A stretch of 64,000 bases of DNA from Oscillospiraceae bacterium (GTDB lineage: Bacteria; Bacillota; Clostridia; Oscillospirales; Oscillospiraceae), in assembly GCA_018053145.1 (NCBI GenBank), contig JAGPMA010000003.1, positions 1 through 64,000 of the forward strand, read 5' to 3'. The position numbers and the translations under genes are program-made. A model generated the notes under the pieces. It did not search any database, had not been told where the DNA came from, and saw only the letters and a list, made by a program, of their open reading frames with translations. How positions within the stretch are numbered: the first letter of the stretch is position 1; each line of letters begins with the position of its first letter. This document shows, piece after piece, positions 42,647-50,672 of this stretch.

Positions 42647-42664
42647 TTAAGGCTTCCACTTTTT
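42631..42664. terminator. Bidirectional terminator overlapping the stop of the P-type ATPase homologue
   Basis: A 14-bp stem (AAAAGTGGAAGCCT and complement) with loop AATTA. The stop codon TAA at 42644-42646 lies at the top of the stem. It serves both convergent genes. Confidence 0.9.
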
Positions 42665-42680
42665 AATACTCGAAGTTCTT

Positions 42681-44138
42681 TTATTTCTGATTATCTAATT
42701 TTGAGATTAACTCAATCTTTCCATCGTCACAATAGACCTTAGATACAATCTGATCCCAATTGTGCAAAAACGTGTCGGCCAGCTCCGGATTAAACGCTGA
42801 ACCCTTACAGCTTATTAGCTCAGCCCTGCATTCCTCAGGCGAAAACGCTTGACGATAAACACGCTCAATCATCATGGAGTCAACGGTGTCGCAAATTGCA
42901 ACAATTTGGGCACCTTTTGGTATTTGGTTACCGGAAAGGCCATCGGGGTAGCCGCTTCCGTCCCAATGCTCATGGTGATGACGAACAATTTCGGCGACAT
43001 TTTCCAGATTACAGGATTTCAAAATTATGTCTGCACCAATATCCGGATGACGGCGCATTTCAGTCCACTCACACTCATCTAGTTTGTCGCATTTGTTCAA
43101 GGTCGCATCGGCTATGCCAACCTTGCCTAAATCATGCACAGAGGCGGAAAGCTCAAACAGTTCTGTTTCAATGGGAGAAAGCATCAAAATTTTGCAAAAC
43201 TGCTTTGTTAATGCGGCAACTCGTCTTGAGTGTCCTGCGGTGTACTCATCTCTTGCTTCCAACACATCGATAACCGTTTCGAAAGTGCTGCGATAAAGAA
43301 CAATTGAGATGTTTTTGTAAATGCTCTGGGACTTGTCCAAAAGCAGGGATAAGTCAGATTCAGTTGCTTTAGTAAAATGACGTATGAGCAAGGTGATGCT
43401 TTCCTTATGTTTTCCTTGCTTTAAATGTGGGAAAGCGATGACAAGTCTTTTTTGAACAGTACTAAGCCCTGATATAGCGCGGGCCTTTTTCAGCTCGACT
43501 GCTTCCTTGCCTTCTTCAAATCGCTCCACAGCGTTAAGAGTTCCGTTTGCCAAAACAGAGCCGATGCCGTCAGAAAACCTGCGTATGCCTTTTTCTGTGC
43601 GTTCGAGGAGAACAAGCTCCTTTTTTAGTTTAAAGGTTTCTGTTATGGTATAAGCAGCATCGACCATAGTCAGCAAAAGGAAAAAACCGAGCATTATAAT
43701 GCCAAAGGTTTGCGGGATATATGCAATTAGCTTGGTTGTCATCGGATAGATTACATCTACAATTAATAAACAGGCCAGTCCCCAGACAAGGGAGAATCTT
43801 AAGCAGATGTAACCGCAGATATTAAGTGGTTCTTCTGAATAGTCCCACCACTTGTCACTAAAGACCTTTTCAAGAATGAAGCCTGTCACAAACTCCAAAG
43901 CAGAGGTTAGTACAACAGAGCCTAGAAATAAATAAAAGATGTTGTCTTTAACGGGTTCAAGACAAAGGGCAACAATTAATACGCCGAATCCATAAATAGG
44001 GCAGACGGGGCCGTTTAGAAATCCGCGGTTGGTAAATTTCCCGTCCGAAAGCGCATGAAAAACAACTTCGACACTCCAGCCTACAAAGGCGTAAATAAAG
44101 AATACCCAAAATAATTGAAAAACTTCGCTTGGCGTCAT
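42681..44138 (-). CDS. Membrane CmpB-like (PF06541 type) domain fused to an HD-GYP phosphodiesterase domain
   Basis: This 485-residue protein has an N-terminal polytopic part (about 1-175, five to six helices) with the pattern of putative ABC-transporter type IV proteins: FFIYAFVGWSVEVVFHAL, RGFLNGPVCPIYGFG, ALEFVTGFILEKVF and WWDYSEEPLNICGYICLRFS. A helical linker (about 175-290) joins it to an HD-GYP domain (about 295-470): AGHSRRVAAL, SVHDLGKVGI, HPDIGADI, RHHHEHWDGSGYPDGLSG. HD-GYP enzymes hydrolyse cyclic di-GMP or related cyclic dinucleotides. The fusion suggests a membrane sensor coupled to second-messenger breakdown. GGAGG precedes the ATG. It lies 16 bases after the lipid kinase gene in the same direction. 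Confidence 0.9.
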   Translation of the reverse strand: MTPSEVFQLFWVFFIYAFVGWSVEVVFHALSDGKFTNRGFLNGPVCPIYGFGVLIVALCLEPVKDNIFYLFLGSVVLTSALEFVTGFILEKVFSDKWWDYSEEPLNICGYICLRFSLVWGLACLLIVDVIYPMTTKLIAYIPQTFGIIMLGFFLLLTMVDAAYTITETFKLKKELVLLERTEKGIRRFSDGIGSVLANGTLNAVERFEEGKEAVELKKARAISGLSTVQKRLVIAFPHLKQGKHKESITLLIRHFTKATESDLSLLLDKSQSIYKNISIVLYRSTFETVIDVLEARDEYTAGHSRRVAALTKQFCKILMLSPIETELFELSASVHDLGKVGIADATLNKCDKLDECEWTEMRRHPDIGADIILKSCNLENVAEIVRHHHEHWDGSGYPDGLSGNQIPKGAQIVAICDTVDSMMIERVYRQAFSPEECRAELISCKGSAFNPELADTFLHNWDQIVSKVYCDDGKIELISKLDNQK

Positions 44139-44154
44139 TCAGACACCTCCGGTT

Positions 44155-45099
44155 CTATTGATTAGCAGTAAGCACAGTGTTTTGACTTGCCACACTGATA
44201 CCACGAGGAACTACAAATTTGATGGCCTTTTCAACGACAGCAACACTAACCTTACTATTATGCAGAAGTTCTCCGTCAAGAGCCACGGAAAAGTCGGTTC
44301 CGCCCTCAACGGAGATTTGTTTCCCGCGGCGGTATACTATGTAGTCTTTGAATTTTGGGTTGTCAAGGTGCTTGCCTTTGGAATAATCGCTCATGAGCTG
44401 AACAAATGTCAGCCTTGAAAACGGCTTGACAAGGCAAACCTCTAGTAGTCCGTCGTCGTTTTCAGAGCGCGGCGCGCACTGGAAGGAGCTTCCGACATAT
44501 CTTCCGTTTGAAACGGTACACAGAAGGATGTTGTCATCAGAGATAACTTCACCATCGACAGTTACCTTGCAAGGGGTTTTCATGGATTTCATTAAGGCAG
44601 TTATTACTCCGGCAAAGTATGCGCGTTTCCCATGAAATAGCCAATTTGTTTTAACCTTTTCCATAGTTTTCAAAACGGCGGTATCAAAACCGAAATTCAG
44701 AACATTAATGCAATACTTTCCGTTTGCGAGTATAAGGTCTATCGGATGCTCTTCGCCGCATATGAGGTTGTCGATGTCCAGAAAGCCTTCAGCACCGCCA
44801 TAGTATTTTACAAAATCGTTTCCGCTTCCGCAAGGAAAGCAGCCAACGCCGGCATTAGGATAGTTCACGACACCGTTAACAACTTCGTTTAAAGTACCGT
44901 CTCCGCCGCAAGCGTAAAACCTAAGTGGCTCGGAGCTTTGCGAACACGTCTTTTGGACAAAGTCTGTTGCGTCCCCGGGACCTTTAGTTAAATAGATTTC
45001 ACAGTTCGCTGAGTAAACGGATTTTGCAATTGCCTCTTGAATTGTGTGTGTTGCGTCTGAGGGTCCGGCGGCGGGATTAATAACAAAAATATGCTCCAT
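44155..45099 (-). CDS. Diacylglycerol/sphingosine kinase-family lipid kinase
   Basis: This 314-residue protein is related to DagK and YegS. IFVINPAAGPSDA (about 4-16) and YACGGDGTLNEVVNGVV (about 62-78) form the nucleotide-binding site, and CFPCGSGNDFVKYYGG follows. The C-terminal beta-sandwich includes FQCAPRSENDDGLLEVCLVKPF. In Gram-positive bacteria such kinases recycle diacylglycerol into phospholipid synthesis; the exact lipid here is not known. I prefer the ATG at 45099, 8 bases after AAGGG, over a GTG 9 bases upstream. Probably co-transcribed with the HD-GYP gene. Confidence 0.9.
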   Translation of the reverse strand: MEHIFVINPAAGPSDATHTIQEAIAKSVYSANCEIYLTKGPGDATDFVQKTCSQSSEPLRFYACGGDGTLNEVVNGVVNYPNAGVGCFPCGSGNDFVKYYGGAEGFLDIDNLICGEEHPIDLILANGKYCINVLNFGFDTAVLKTMEKVKTNWLFHGKRAYFAGVITALMKSMKTPCKVTVDGEVISDDNILLCTVSNGRYVGSSFQCAPRSENDDGLLEVCLVKPFSRLTFVQLMSDYSKGKHLDNPKFKDYIVYRRGKQISVEGGTDFSVALDGELLHNSKVSVAVVEKAIKFVVPRGISVASQNTVLTANQ

Positions 45100-45339
45100 T
45101 TTCTTCACCCTTGTACCTGTTTGTTTTGATTATTGACCGATGCCCACTGAATATTAAGGGCGGTCGGCTTTGTTTCTTTTGAACTTATTATACATCAATA
45201 GTTTTAAGTAGTTCAACATTTCAATACAAATATTTTACGAAAAATGAAATTATATGCCGGGAGTATTTTTGATCAAAGCCAGCCTGTTTGCTACTACATA
45301 GAATATAGATTTTCTTTTGTTAAAACTCGATTGTTCTAC
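45100..45339. other. AT-rich intergenic region before tRNA-Ser
   Basis: No gene is seen between the divergent lipid kinase and tRNA-Ser. An imperfect GACCG/CGGTC hairpin lies at about 45135-45166, in the presumed leader of the lipid kinase transcript. Confidence 0.4.
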
Positions 45340-45368
45340 TTGACAACATGAAGGAACTAAATTATAAT
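45340..45368 (+). promoter_or_regulatory. Consensus promoter of tRNA-Ser
   Basis: A perfect TTGACA (45340-45345), 17-base spacer and perfect TATAAT (45363-45368) lie 49 bases before the tRNA. Confidence 0.9.
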
Positions 45369-45417
45369 GTACAAGCTGTGTGTGACACACATAGTGTATT
45401 TGACTCTCGTAACATGT

Positions 45418-45510
45418 GGAGAAGTCGCGTAGCCCGGTCGAGCGCGCACGATTGGAAATCGTGTAACCGTCACAAGCGGTTCGAGGGTTCGAATCCCTCC
45501 TTCTCCGCCA
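45418..45510 (+). tRNA. tRNA-Ser (anticodon GGA), 3' CCA encoded
   Basis: The 93-base sequence starts GGAGAAG and ends CTTCTCCGCCA. The anticodon stem CACGA/TCGTG encloses TTGGAAA, giving anticodon GGA for UCC/UCU codons. The long variable arm typical of serine tRNA and a GAGGG-TTCGAAT-CCCTC T arm are present. Confidence 0.96.
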
Positions 45511-45513
45511 TAG

Positions 45514-45548
45514 AAAAGCCCTGTGTTAGTTGATAACACAGGGCTTTT
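45514..45548. terminator. Bidirectional terminator after tRNA-Ser
   Basis: A 15-bp perfect stem (AAAAGCCCTGTGTTA and complement) with loop GTTGA starts 4 bases after the tRNA CCA and ends 3 bases before the convergent cheX gene. Confidence 0.93.
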
Positions 45549-45551
45549 CTA

Positions 45552-46010
45552 TTATTCGAAAGAAATATTGATTTCTATCGGGATGTCATCCGCGAACAGC
45601 TCTACACAAATGACGTTATTTGAGCTCATCTTAATTTCTACATTGTTGCCTTCAAGCATTGTCGGAGTTGAAATGTCAATTAAAATGTCAATATTTGAAA
45701 AAGCAGTTGCTGCATGCGCGGTTAGCATATTGGTTAGTTCAGATATTGCGCTTTTTGCGGTTTCATCAAGCTCTTCAACCGGTTCACCCATCATCATGAC
45801 TTCCGCGATTTGTTTTGCCGCTTCAAGCTCAAAAGTGTATACGACATTTCCTCTTACAGCGCCAACGACGCCGACTATAACAATTACTCCGGAACTTGTT
45901 ATTTCTGCGGTTTTTGCGTTTAAACTACCAATTCGAACGCTGTTAAAACCAATTTCCGGCATTACAGTTGAAAAAGACTCAATAAAAGGATTTATGTATT
46001 TTACATCCAC
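45552..46010 (-). CDS. cheX: CheX-family phosphatase
   Basis: This 152-residue protein is of the CheC/CheX/FliY phosphatase family that dephosphorylates receiver domains such as CheY. The key helix AISELTNMLTAHAATAF carries the E-x-x-N pair needed for phosphatase activity (Glu and Asn near residues 90-93). GVVGAVRGNVVYTF and the terminal beta strands fit the fold. Its start overlaps the end of the receiver-CheX gene by 10 bases, so the two are made together. No chemotaxis receptor or CheA is near. Confidence 0.88.
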   Translation of the reverse strand: MDVKYINPFIESFSTVMPEIGFNSVRIGSLNAKTAEITSSGVIVIVGVVGAVRGNVVYTFELEAAKQIAEVMMMGEPVEELDETAKSAISELTNMLTAHAATAFSNIDILIDISTPTMLEGNNVEIKMSSNNVICVELFADDIPIEINISFE

Positions 46011-46864
46011 TCTTCAGACCCCCATTTAAAACCAACGTTTAGAAGAAGCTGGCCGAAATTAGTTTCAGCAATTGCTGTGGTTGTTTTAAAAGCCGGTGCT
46101 GATATGTGAACACTATCACCGGAGAGAATAGAAGGCGGAGCTAAGCGAAGACCTAAGCCCTTGTTTTTCCGGTTTAGTATCGAGCACGCGTTCCCGGCTA
46201 TAATATTGCCAAATTCTCCTAGTGCCGCCATGACTTCATCATTACTTGCAGCCTGTCTTTTAAATATGGCCGTTGCAAGATTAGCAGCGGTTTCTTTAGA
46301 TAAATCAATAATCATTCGGCCGGAGAATCTTCCGATAATACCGATAATAATGGTCATTCCCGCGGATTCGTGCTGCTGTTCGGAAGAATATTCCTGTTTA
46401 TATGTAAGCAAAGTTTTGGTCATTTTATTTACGCCGTCCATAAGAGCTTCTCTAAATACTGCGGGGTATTCCTCATCGAGGAACTGATAAAGCTCATCGG
46501 AAGACATTACTTTTTTTATGGTTGTTATCAATTCGTCGGAATCAATGGGCTTTTGAATATAGGCAGATACTTTATTCTTTTTTGCCTCGTTCACGATTTC
46601 GTCGTCCATCATTGAGCTAATGACTATAACATGAATGTTCTCATCAATCTCGTGTATTGCGCGAGTGCACTCAAGGCCATCTGTACCCGGAAGCGTCATA
46701 TCCATCGTTACTAAGTTTGGCTTTTTATCTTTTACTACCGCTTTGACATCTTCAAGTGTTCCGGCATCGCCAACGACTTCATAACCATTGCTTTCCAATA
46801 TGTTTCTTATAAAAGTTACAGAAAAAGCTGAGTCATCAACAATAACTATTCTTGTTTTTTCCAT
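46001..46864 (-). CDS. Response regulator receiver domain fused to a CheX-like phosphatase domain
   Basis: This 287-residue protein has an N-terminal CheY-like receiver (about 1-120): IVIVDDSAFS has the acidic pair, VTMDMTLPGTDG the phosphorylated Asp, VISSM the Thr/Ser switch and YIQKPI the lysine. The C-terminal part (about 135-280) is CheX/CheC-like, with TIIIGIIGRFSGRMIIDLS and a phosphatase helix ALGEFGNIIAGNACSIL that keeps the E-x-x-N pattern. Such a fusion could dephosphorylate itself or switch CheX activity by phosphorylation. The ATG at 46864 has only a weak ribosome binding site. A promoter is seen upstream. Confidence 0.88.
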   Translation of the reverse strand: MEKTRIVIVDDSAFSVTFIRNILESNGYEVVGDAGTLEDVKAVVKDKKPNLVTMDMTLPGTDGLECTRAIHEIDENIHVIVISSMMDDEIVNEAKKNKVSAYIQKPIDSDELITTIKKVMSSDELYQFLDEEYPAVFREALMDGVNKMTKTLLTYKQEYSSEQQHESAGMTIIIGIIGRFSGRMIIDLSKETAANLATAIFKRQAASNDEVMAALGEFGNIIAGNACSILNRKNKGLGLRLAPPSILSGDSVHISAPAFKTTTAIAETNFGQLLLNVGFKWGSEEWM

Positions 46865-46897
46865 CAAATCTCACAACCTTTGCTTTGTATTTTTTTT

Positions 46898-46926
46898 AGC
46901 ATACCATATTCGACAATATATGTCAC
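46898..46926 (-). promoter_or_regulatory. Promoter of the receiver-CheX / cheX pair
   Basis: On the minus strand GTGACA (46921-46926), a 17-base spacer and TATGCT (46898-46903) lie 34 bases before the start. Confidence 0.55.
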
Positions 46927-46996
46927 TATCTTAAAAAAATATTCAAAAATGCGCACTTATAACAAGAAGAAACGCCATGGGAACTTCATCTGATTT

Positions 46997-47029
46997 GTAA
47001 GAATTATTCTAATATAAAATAATTCTTAC
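46997..47029. promoter_or_regulatory. Perfect 12-bp inverted repeat overlapping a -35 region (probable operator)
   Basis: GTAAGAATTATT (46997-47008) and AATAATTCTTAC (47018-47029) are perfect inverted repeats with a 9-base spacer. The right arm overlaps the -35 region of the promoter at 47026-47054. There is no T tract, so a protein-binding site is more likely than a terminator. Confidence 0.65.
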
Positions 47030-47054
47030 ATTTTGCTTTGAGTTGTGATATAAT
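47026..47054 (+). promoter_or_regulatory. Extended -10 promoter upstream of the small basic protein gene
   Basis: A perfect TATAAT (47049-47054) is preceded by TGA, forming an extended -10 element. The -35 (TTACAT at 47026-47031, 17-base spacer) is weak, as is usual with extended -10 promoters. Confidence 0.7.
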
Positions 47055-47065
47055 GAAATAACAGC

Positions 47066-47253
47066 GTGTGGTTTTGACAAACGTAAGTCCGGTTGTCAAA
47101 ACTGCACTTTTTTTAAAACAGGCGGAATTGTTCGCTTTATGAGGATACGCAGGAACGGATAGCTAACTAGTATTATGGTGGGTTTCGCCCATGGATGATG
47201 GTAGCTGAAAACAATGGAAATAGGTTTTAAGAAAGAATGGAGCGAAAAACACG
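47066..47253 (+). ncRNA. Structured leader or short RNA beginning with a terminator hairpin
   Basis: Only about 5 bases after the predicted transcription start, GTTTTGACAA (47071-47080) pairs with TTGTCAAAAC (47093-47102). The stem can extend through GTG/CAC up to a seven-T run at 47108-47114. Transcription would therefore yield either a 50-base RNA or a read-through mRNA. The remaining 139 bases before the next gene include a TGGG-TTTCG-CCCA stem near 47177-47191 and GGATAGC, but match no riboswitch class I know. Confidence 0.45.
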
Positions 47254-47664
47254 ATGAAATTGGTTCATGAACAAGTACATCATGTCAAGTATGGCATCGG
47301 TACGGTCATAGCTCAGACAGAGGATATTGTTGAAGTAAAATTCAGCAAAGAATTCGGAAATAAGAAATTCGTTTATCCTGTTGCATTTGAAACATTTTTA
47401 AAAGTTTGCAATCAAGCTTCCCAAGAGAAAATGAATGAAGAGCTGCGTCAAATACGGGATGAGATAGATAGCCAACGTAAAATGCGCAGGGAAGCGGAGC
47501 AAAAGGTTATTGACGATACACACCGCGAAATTCAGGCAAAAAAGCGCGCTGCAACGAAATTAACTACTGCAGCAAAGTCTGCCGAGAAAAAAGCCGCAAA
47601 AAAGGCTAAGGAAGAGGCTGACCTTGCTAAAGAAATAAATGATTCTGAATCCATCGCGCTATGA
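47254..47664 (+). CDS. Small basic protein with N-terminal beta-barrel-like motif and coiled coil
   Basis: This 136-residue protein starts with HVKYGIGTVIAQTEDIVEVKF and NKKFVYPVAFETFL, a small CarD/Tudor-like beta-barrel pattern (about 5-50). A long charged coiled coil follows (about 60-130) with an alanine/lysine-rich end (KKRAATKLTTAAKSAEKKAAKK). I do not recognise a characterised family. Nucleic acid or polymerase binding through the barrel is plausible but unproven. The ATG has GGAG 11 bases upstream. The gene is preceded by an operator-like repeat and an attenuator-like hairpin, so it is probably tightly controlled. Confidence 0.7.
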   Translation: MKLVHEQVHHVKYGIGTVIAQTEDIVEVKFSKEFGNKKFVYPVAFETFLKVCNQASQEKMNEELRQIRDEIDSQRKMRREAEQKVIDDTHREIQAKKRAATKLTTAAKSAEKKAAKKAKEEADLAKEINDSESIAL

Positions 47665-47708
47665 AAGAAAGCCTAAGCCGCTTTATGGTGGCTTAGGCTT
47701 TCTTTCAT
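47661..47708 (+). terminator. Terminator overlapping the stop codon of the small basic protein
   Basis: A 19-bp perfect stem (ATGAAAGAAAGCCTAAGCC and complement) around a 10-base loop; the stop TGA (47662-47664) is inside the left arm and T-rich sequence closes the right arm. Confidence 0.88.
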
Positions 47709-47779
47709 AATCAACTATTTACAGAACAAGTGTTTTGTGGTTTAATAATCAGAAATTTATATTATAGTTGGTGTTACAC

Positions 47780-48679
47780 TTGAAACTCAAAAACAGCTTC
47801 CATACTTATGCAATTATTACAATTATTTTTTGGTCTTTAGCATTCGTTCTTACTCGACTAGCACTTGACTATTTCAGTGCCTTTTCCCTCGGCTTTTTAA
47901 GATACGTTTTCGCTTCGTGCGCTCTGATTGTTATTGCAATTTTAACAAAAATGAAAATGCCACAAAAAGCAGATTTAATATGGTTTGCACTGTCCGGTGC
48001 TCTTGGCTTCTTTCTTTATATGATAGCCTTTAACAAAGGCTGCGAAACTGTAACTTCCTCAACAGGCAGCGTTATTATCGCAACTGTTCCGGTAATAACG
48101 GCTTTGCTGGCGCGATTTGTGTATAAGGAAAAGCTTAAGCTGTTCCAATGGGTAGCGATTGCCATCGAATTTTCAGGTGTTGTGGTGCTTACACTTCTGA
48201 ATGGAGAATTTTCGCTCAACAACGGACTTGCTTGGCTTTTTGCGGCCGTATTGCTTTTGAGCGGATATAATCTTCTTCAGCGCAAGCTTACAAAAACCTA
48301 TTCCGGACTTCAGGCTTCGGCGTTTAGCATATTCTTTGGCACTATCATGCTTTCCGTATTTGCACCAACAGCTATTACGGAGCTTCCGAAAGCCCCTGCG
48401 ATTGCTTTTTTTTATATTGCAATACTGGGAGTGTTTTCAAGTGCACTAGCTTATGCAGCGTGGGCGGAGGCTTTTAAAAAAGCAGATAAGGCATCATCCG
48501 TAAGCAACTATATGTTTGTTACACCATTTCTCGCAAGTTTGACGGGTTTTTTATTGGCAGGAGAGACAGTCGATAGCGCAACACTTATAGGCGGCGCGAT
48601 AATCCTTTTTGGACTTTTTATCTTTAACTTCGGTGAAAGACTATTAAAAAGTAATTTGAAACACAGCACTAACAAGTGA
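47780..48679 (+). CDS. EamA/DMT-family permease
   Basis: This 299-residue membrane protein has ten hydrophobic segments in two five-helix EamA repeats. Recognisable are FWSLAFVLTRLALDYFSAF, LRYVFASCALIVIA, GCETVTSSTGSVIIATVPVI and ALLARFVYKEKL in repeat one, and FVTPFLASLTGFLLAGETV in repeat two. Members export amino acids, nucleobases or other metabolites; the substrate cannot be inferred. The start is uncertain: TTG 47780 has a GGTG 7 bases upstream, while TTG 47768 and GTG 47771 have nothing better. Confidence 0.88.
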   Translation: MKLKNSFHTYAIITIIFWSLAFVLTRLALDYFSAFSLGFLRYVFASCALIVIAILTKMKMPQKADLIWFALSGALGFFLYMIAFNKGCETVTSSTGSVIIATVPVITALLARFVYKEKLKLFQWVAIAIEFSGVVVLTLLNGEFSLNNGLAWLFAAVLLLSGYNLLQRKLTKTYSGLQASAFSIFFGTIMLSVFAPTAITELPKAPAIAFFYIAILGVFSSALAYAAWAEAFKKADKASSVSNYMFVTPFLASLTGFLLAGETVDSATLIGGAIILFGLFIFNFGERLLKSNLKHSTNK

Positions 48680-48706
48680 ATTAAACTAATAATTACATAT
48701 ATTGTA

Positions 48707-48761
48707 TTGACAAGCGACGTGCACCAGTGTATTAATATAATAACACACAGGTGCGCGTCGC
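48707..48761. promoter_or_regulatory. Promoter-like sequence embedded in a 12-bp inverted repeat
   Basis: TTGACA (48707-48712) and TATTAA (48730-48735) are 17 bases apart. Arms GCGACGTGCACC (48714-48725) and GGTGCGCGTCGC (48750-48761) pair with one G-T, and inner AGTGT/ACAC bases extend the pairing. No plus-strand gene follows; it lies between two convergent genes. It may be a decayed promoter-operator or a factor-independent hairpin without a T tract. Confidence 0.5.
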
Positions 48762-48857
48762 ATGCAATGCAGCCTTCTCTCGGATATCAAACAGCTTTCA
48801 ATATTTGCAAAAGTTCGTCCGTTAGATCAACTCTAAGCGCCCTGTATTTTCACGTTA

Positions 48858-50561
48858 TCAGTTATTCTTTCGATATAGCTCCATATCGTTCTTAACTCCC
48901 GCTGCAAAGTCGGCATCGGCGTTTTCAAAATATTGCATGACTCTTTTTATTATATCGGGCTTGCAACGCCAAAGCTCAACCGCGATATTGTCACACAGAC
49001 GAGCCTTTTCAAGCTTCGTAAGGGAACGGTAATGCTCGCCGGCCTGAGTGAAATCGTCTGTTTTGGAAATGACCTTTCGCTCGATGTTTCCGCTGACGTA
49101 TTTCGGCTTGGGAACCGGAATTTCGGCGGGATGAGGATGGTTATTTGCCAAGCTGTTCGGTGAATAGTTGATAGGCGAGGGGTTGAAGGTATAGGTCATT
49201 GAACCGTCGCGCTGGTTATTGACCGGCGACGTTAGCGGCCTGTTCACGGGAAGCTGCATAAAGTTTGGACCGATACGATGCCGCTGCGTGTCGTTATAGG
49301 AGAAAGACCTGCCCTGAAGCATTTTGTCCGCAGAAAGCTCAATTCCCGGCACAATATTTGCGGGGCAGAAAGCCGCCTGCTCGATTTCGGCAAAGAAGTT
49401 TTGCGGATTTCTGTTTAACGTCATAACGCCGACCTTAATTAGAGGAAAAACATCCTCAGGCCAAGTTTTGGTATCATCCAGTGGGTCAAAGGGCTGATTT
49501 TCGCCCTCCTCAGGCGTCATTAGCTGAACACAAAGCTCATATTTCGGGAAATCACCCTTCGCAATTGCATCATGGAGGCGATTTACCGCAATATCGGGGT
49601 CGCTTCCGGCAAAGTGCTCAGCCTCAATACGGCTTATTGTTTCTATTCCCTGCATGGTTTTCCAATGGAATTTGACAAAATGACGAACGCTGTCACGGTT
49701 TACCCAAATATAGGTGTTAACGCCGAAACCATCAACATTCCGATAATCACGAATTGTGCCTCTGTCGCTGTAAAGCCAGGTTATCATATGGGTTGCCTCG
49801 GGAGTGAGAGAGACAAAGTCCCAGAACCGCTGGGGGTCTCGAAGATTGTTGTCCGGCGAGGGTTTAAGCGAGTGTATTACGTCCGGAAACTTTATTGCGT
49901 CACGGATGAAGAACACAGGAAGGTTGTTTCCGACCAGGTCGTATATACCGTCATTTGTGTAAAACTTGGTAGCAAAGCCCCTCGGATCTCGCAATGTATC
50001 GGCCGAGCCTCGTCCGCCGATAACCGTTGAAAACCGAACCAACACGGGAGTCTGCTTTCCCTTCCTTTGCAAGAAATCAGCTGTTGTGTAAGCTTCCATG
50101 CTCTCATAGGTGATAAAGCTTCCGAAAGCTCCGGTGCCTTTTGCGTGAACTACACGCTCGGGAATACGCTCCCTGTCAAAATGTGAAAGCTTGTCGATGA
50201 AATGTAAATCCTCTAATAGTACAGGGCCGTCAGTTCCAACAGTAAGGGAACTTGTGTCGTTTGGTATCGGATGGCCGAAGCTGTCCGTCATAGCGCCTTT
50301 AGAAGAATCAATATCCTCCAAAATTTGTTTAGGCATTGGAGCTTCAATGATTGCAGCAGTTTCAACTATCGGTCGCCTTAAGTCCTGAGAGACTTCGCTT
50401 ACTTCGGGAGAGGGCCTTAACGGCATAGGTGCCGGTTGGTGGGGACTGTTTTGAATTTGTGGTAACTTCATTTTTGATGCTTGCTTTTGTTTTTGACCCT
50501 GCAAATATGCGTTTTGTAAGGGGGTCATTCGTGGATTTTTTCCGTTATTGTTTATATACAT
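48858..50561 (-). CDS. katA: Heme catalase with an N-terminal extension
   Basis: This 567-residue monofunctional catalase breaks hydrogen peroxide into water and oxygen. The distal heme side has RVVHAKGTGAFG (His near 138) and GNNLPVFFIRDAIKFPD with the catalytic Asn near 212. The proximal tyrosine lies in RSFSYNDTQRHRIG (about 425). It is longer than typical small-subunit catalases (about 480-500) because of about 85 proline/glutamine-rich residues at the N terminus, and shorter than large-subunit enzymes. It might be a spore or stress catalase. AGGAGTG precedes the ATG. Catalase is notable in a presumed anaerobe. Confidence 0.93.
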   Translation of the reverse strand: MYINNNGKNPRMTPLQNAYLQGQKQKQASKMKLPQIQNSPHQPAPMPLRPSPEVSEVSQDLRRPIVETAAIIEAPMPKQILEDIDSSKGAMTDSFGHPIPNDTSSLTVGTDGPVLLEDLHFIDKLSHFDRERIPERVVHAKGTGAFGSFITYESMEAYTTADFLQRKGKQTPVLVRFSTVIGGRGSADTLRDPRGFATKFYTNDGIYDLVGNNLPVFFIRDAIKFPDVIHSLKPSPDNNLRDPQRFWDFVSLTPEATHMITWLYSDRGTIRDYRNVDGFGVNTYIWVNRDSVRHFVKFHWKTMQGIETISRIEAEHFAGSDPDIAVNRLHDAIAKGDFPKYELCVQLMTPEEGENQPFDPLDDTKTWPEDVFPLIKVGVMTLNRNPQNFFAEIEQAAFCPANIVPGIELSADKMLQGRSFSYNDTQRHRIGPNFMQLPVNRPLTSPVNNQRDGSMTYTFNPSPINYSPNSLANNHPHPAEIPVPKPKYVSGNIERKVISKTDDFTQAGEHYRSLTKLEKARLCDNIAVELWRCKPDIIKRVMQYFENADADFAAGVKNDMELYRKNN

Positions 50562-50672
50562 ATAATCACTCCTGTTATCGGTTTATTCCACCGTTACAGA
50601 TTATTCTTTTGTGACAAGGACTGTTAACACGGCTGAGAGTTTTGCGAGAAAATGCCACGTTAAATCTTAAGA

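Noticed and set aside
47066..47253. Known riboswitch or housekeeping RNA (c-di-GMP, ydaO, T-box, 6S, tmRNA)
   Set aside because: I compared it with the conserved cores I know and found no match beyond simple hairpins, so no class name is given.
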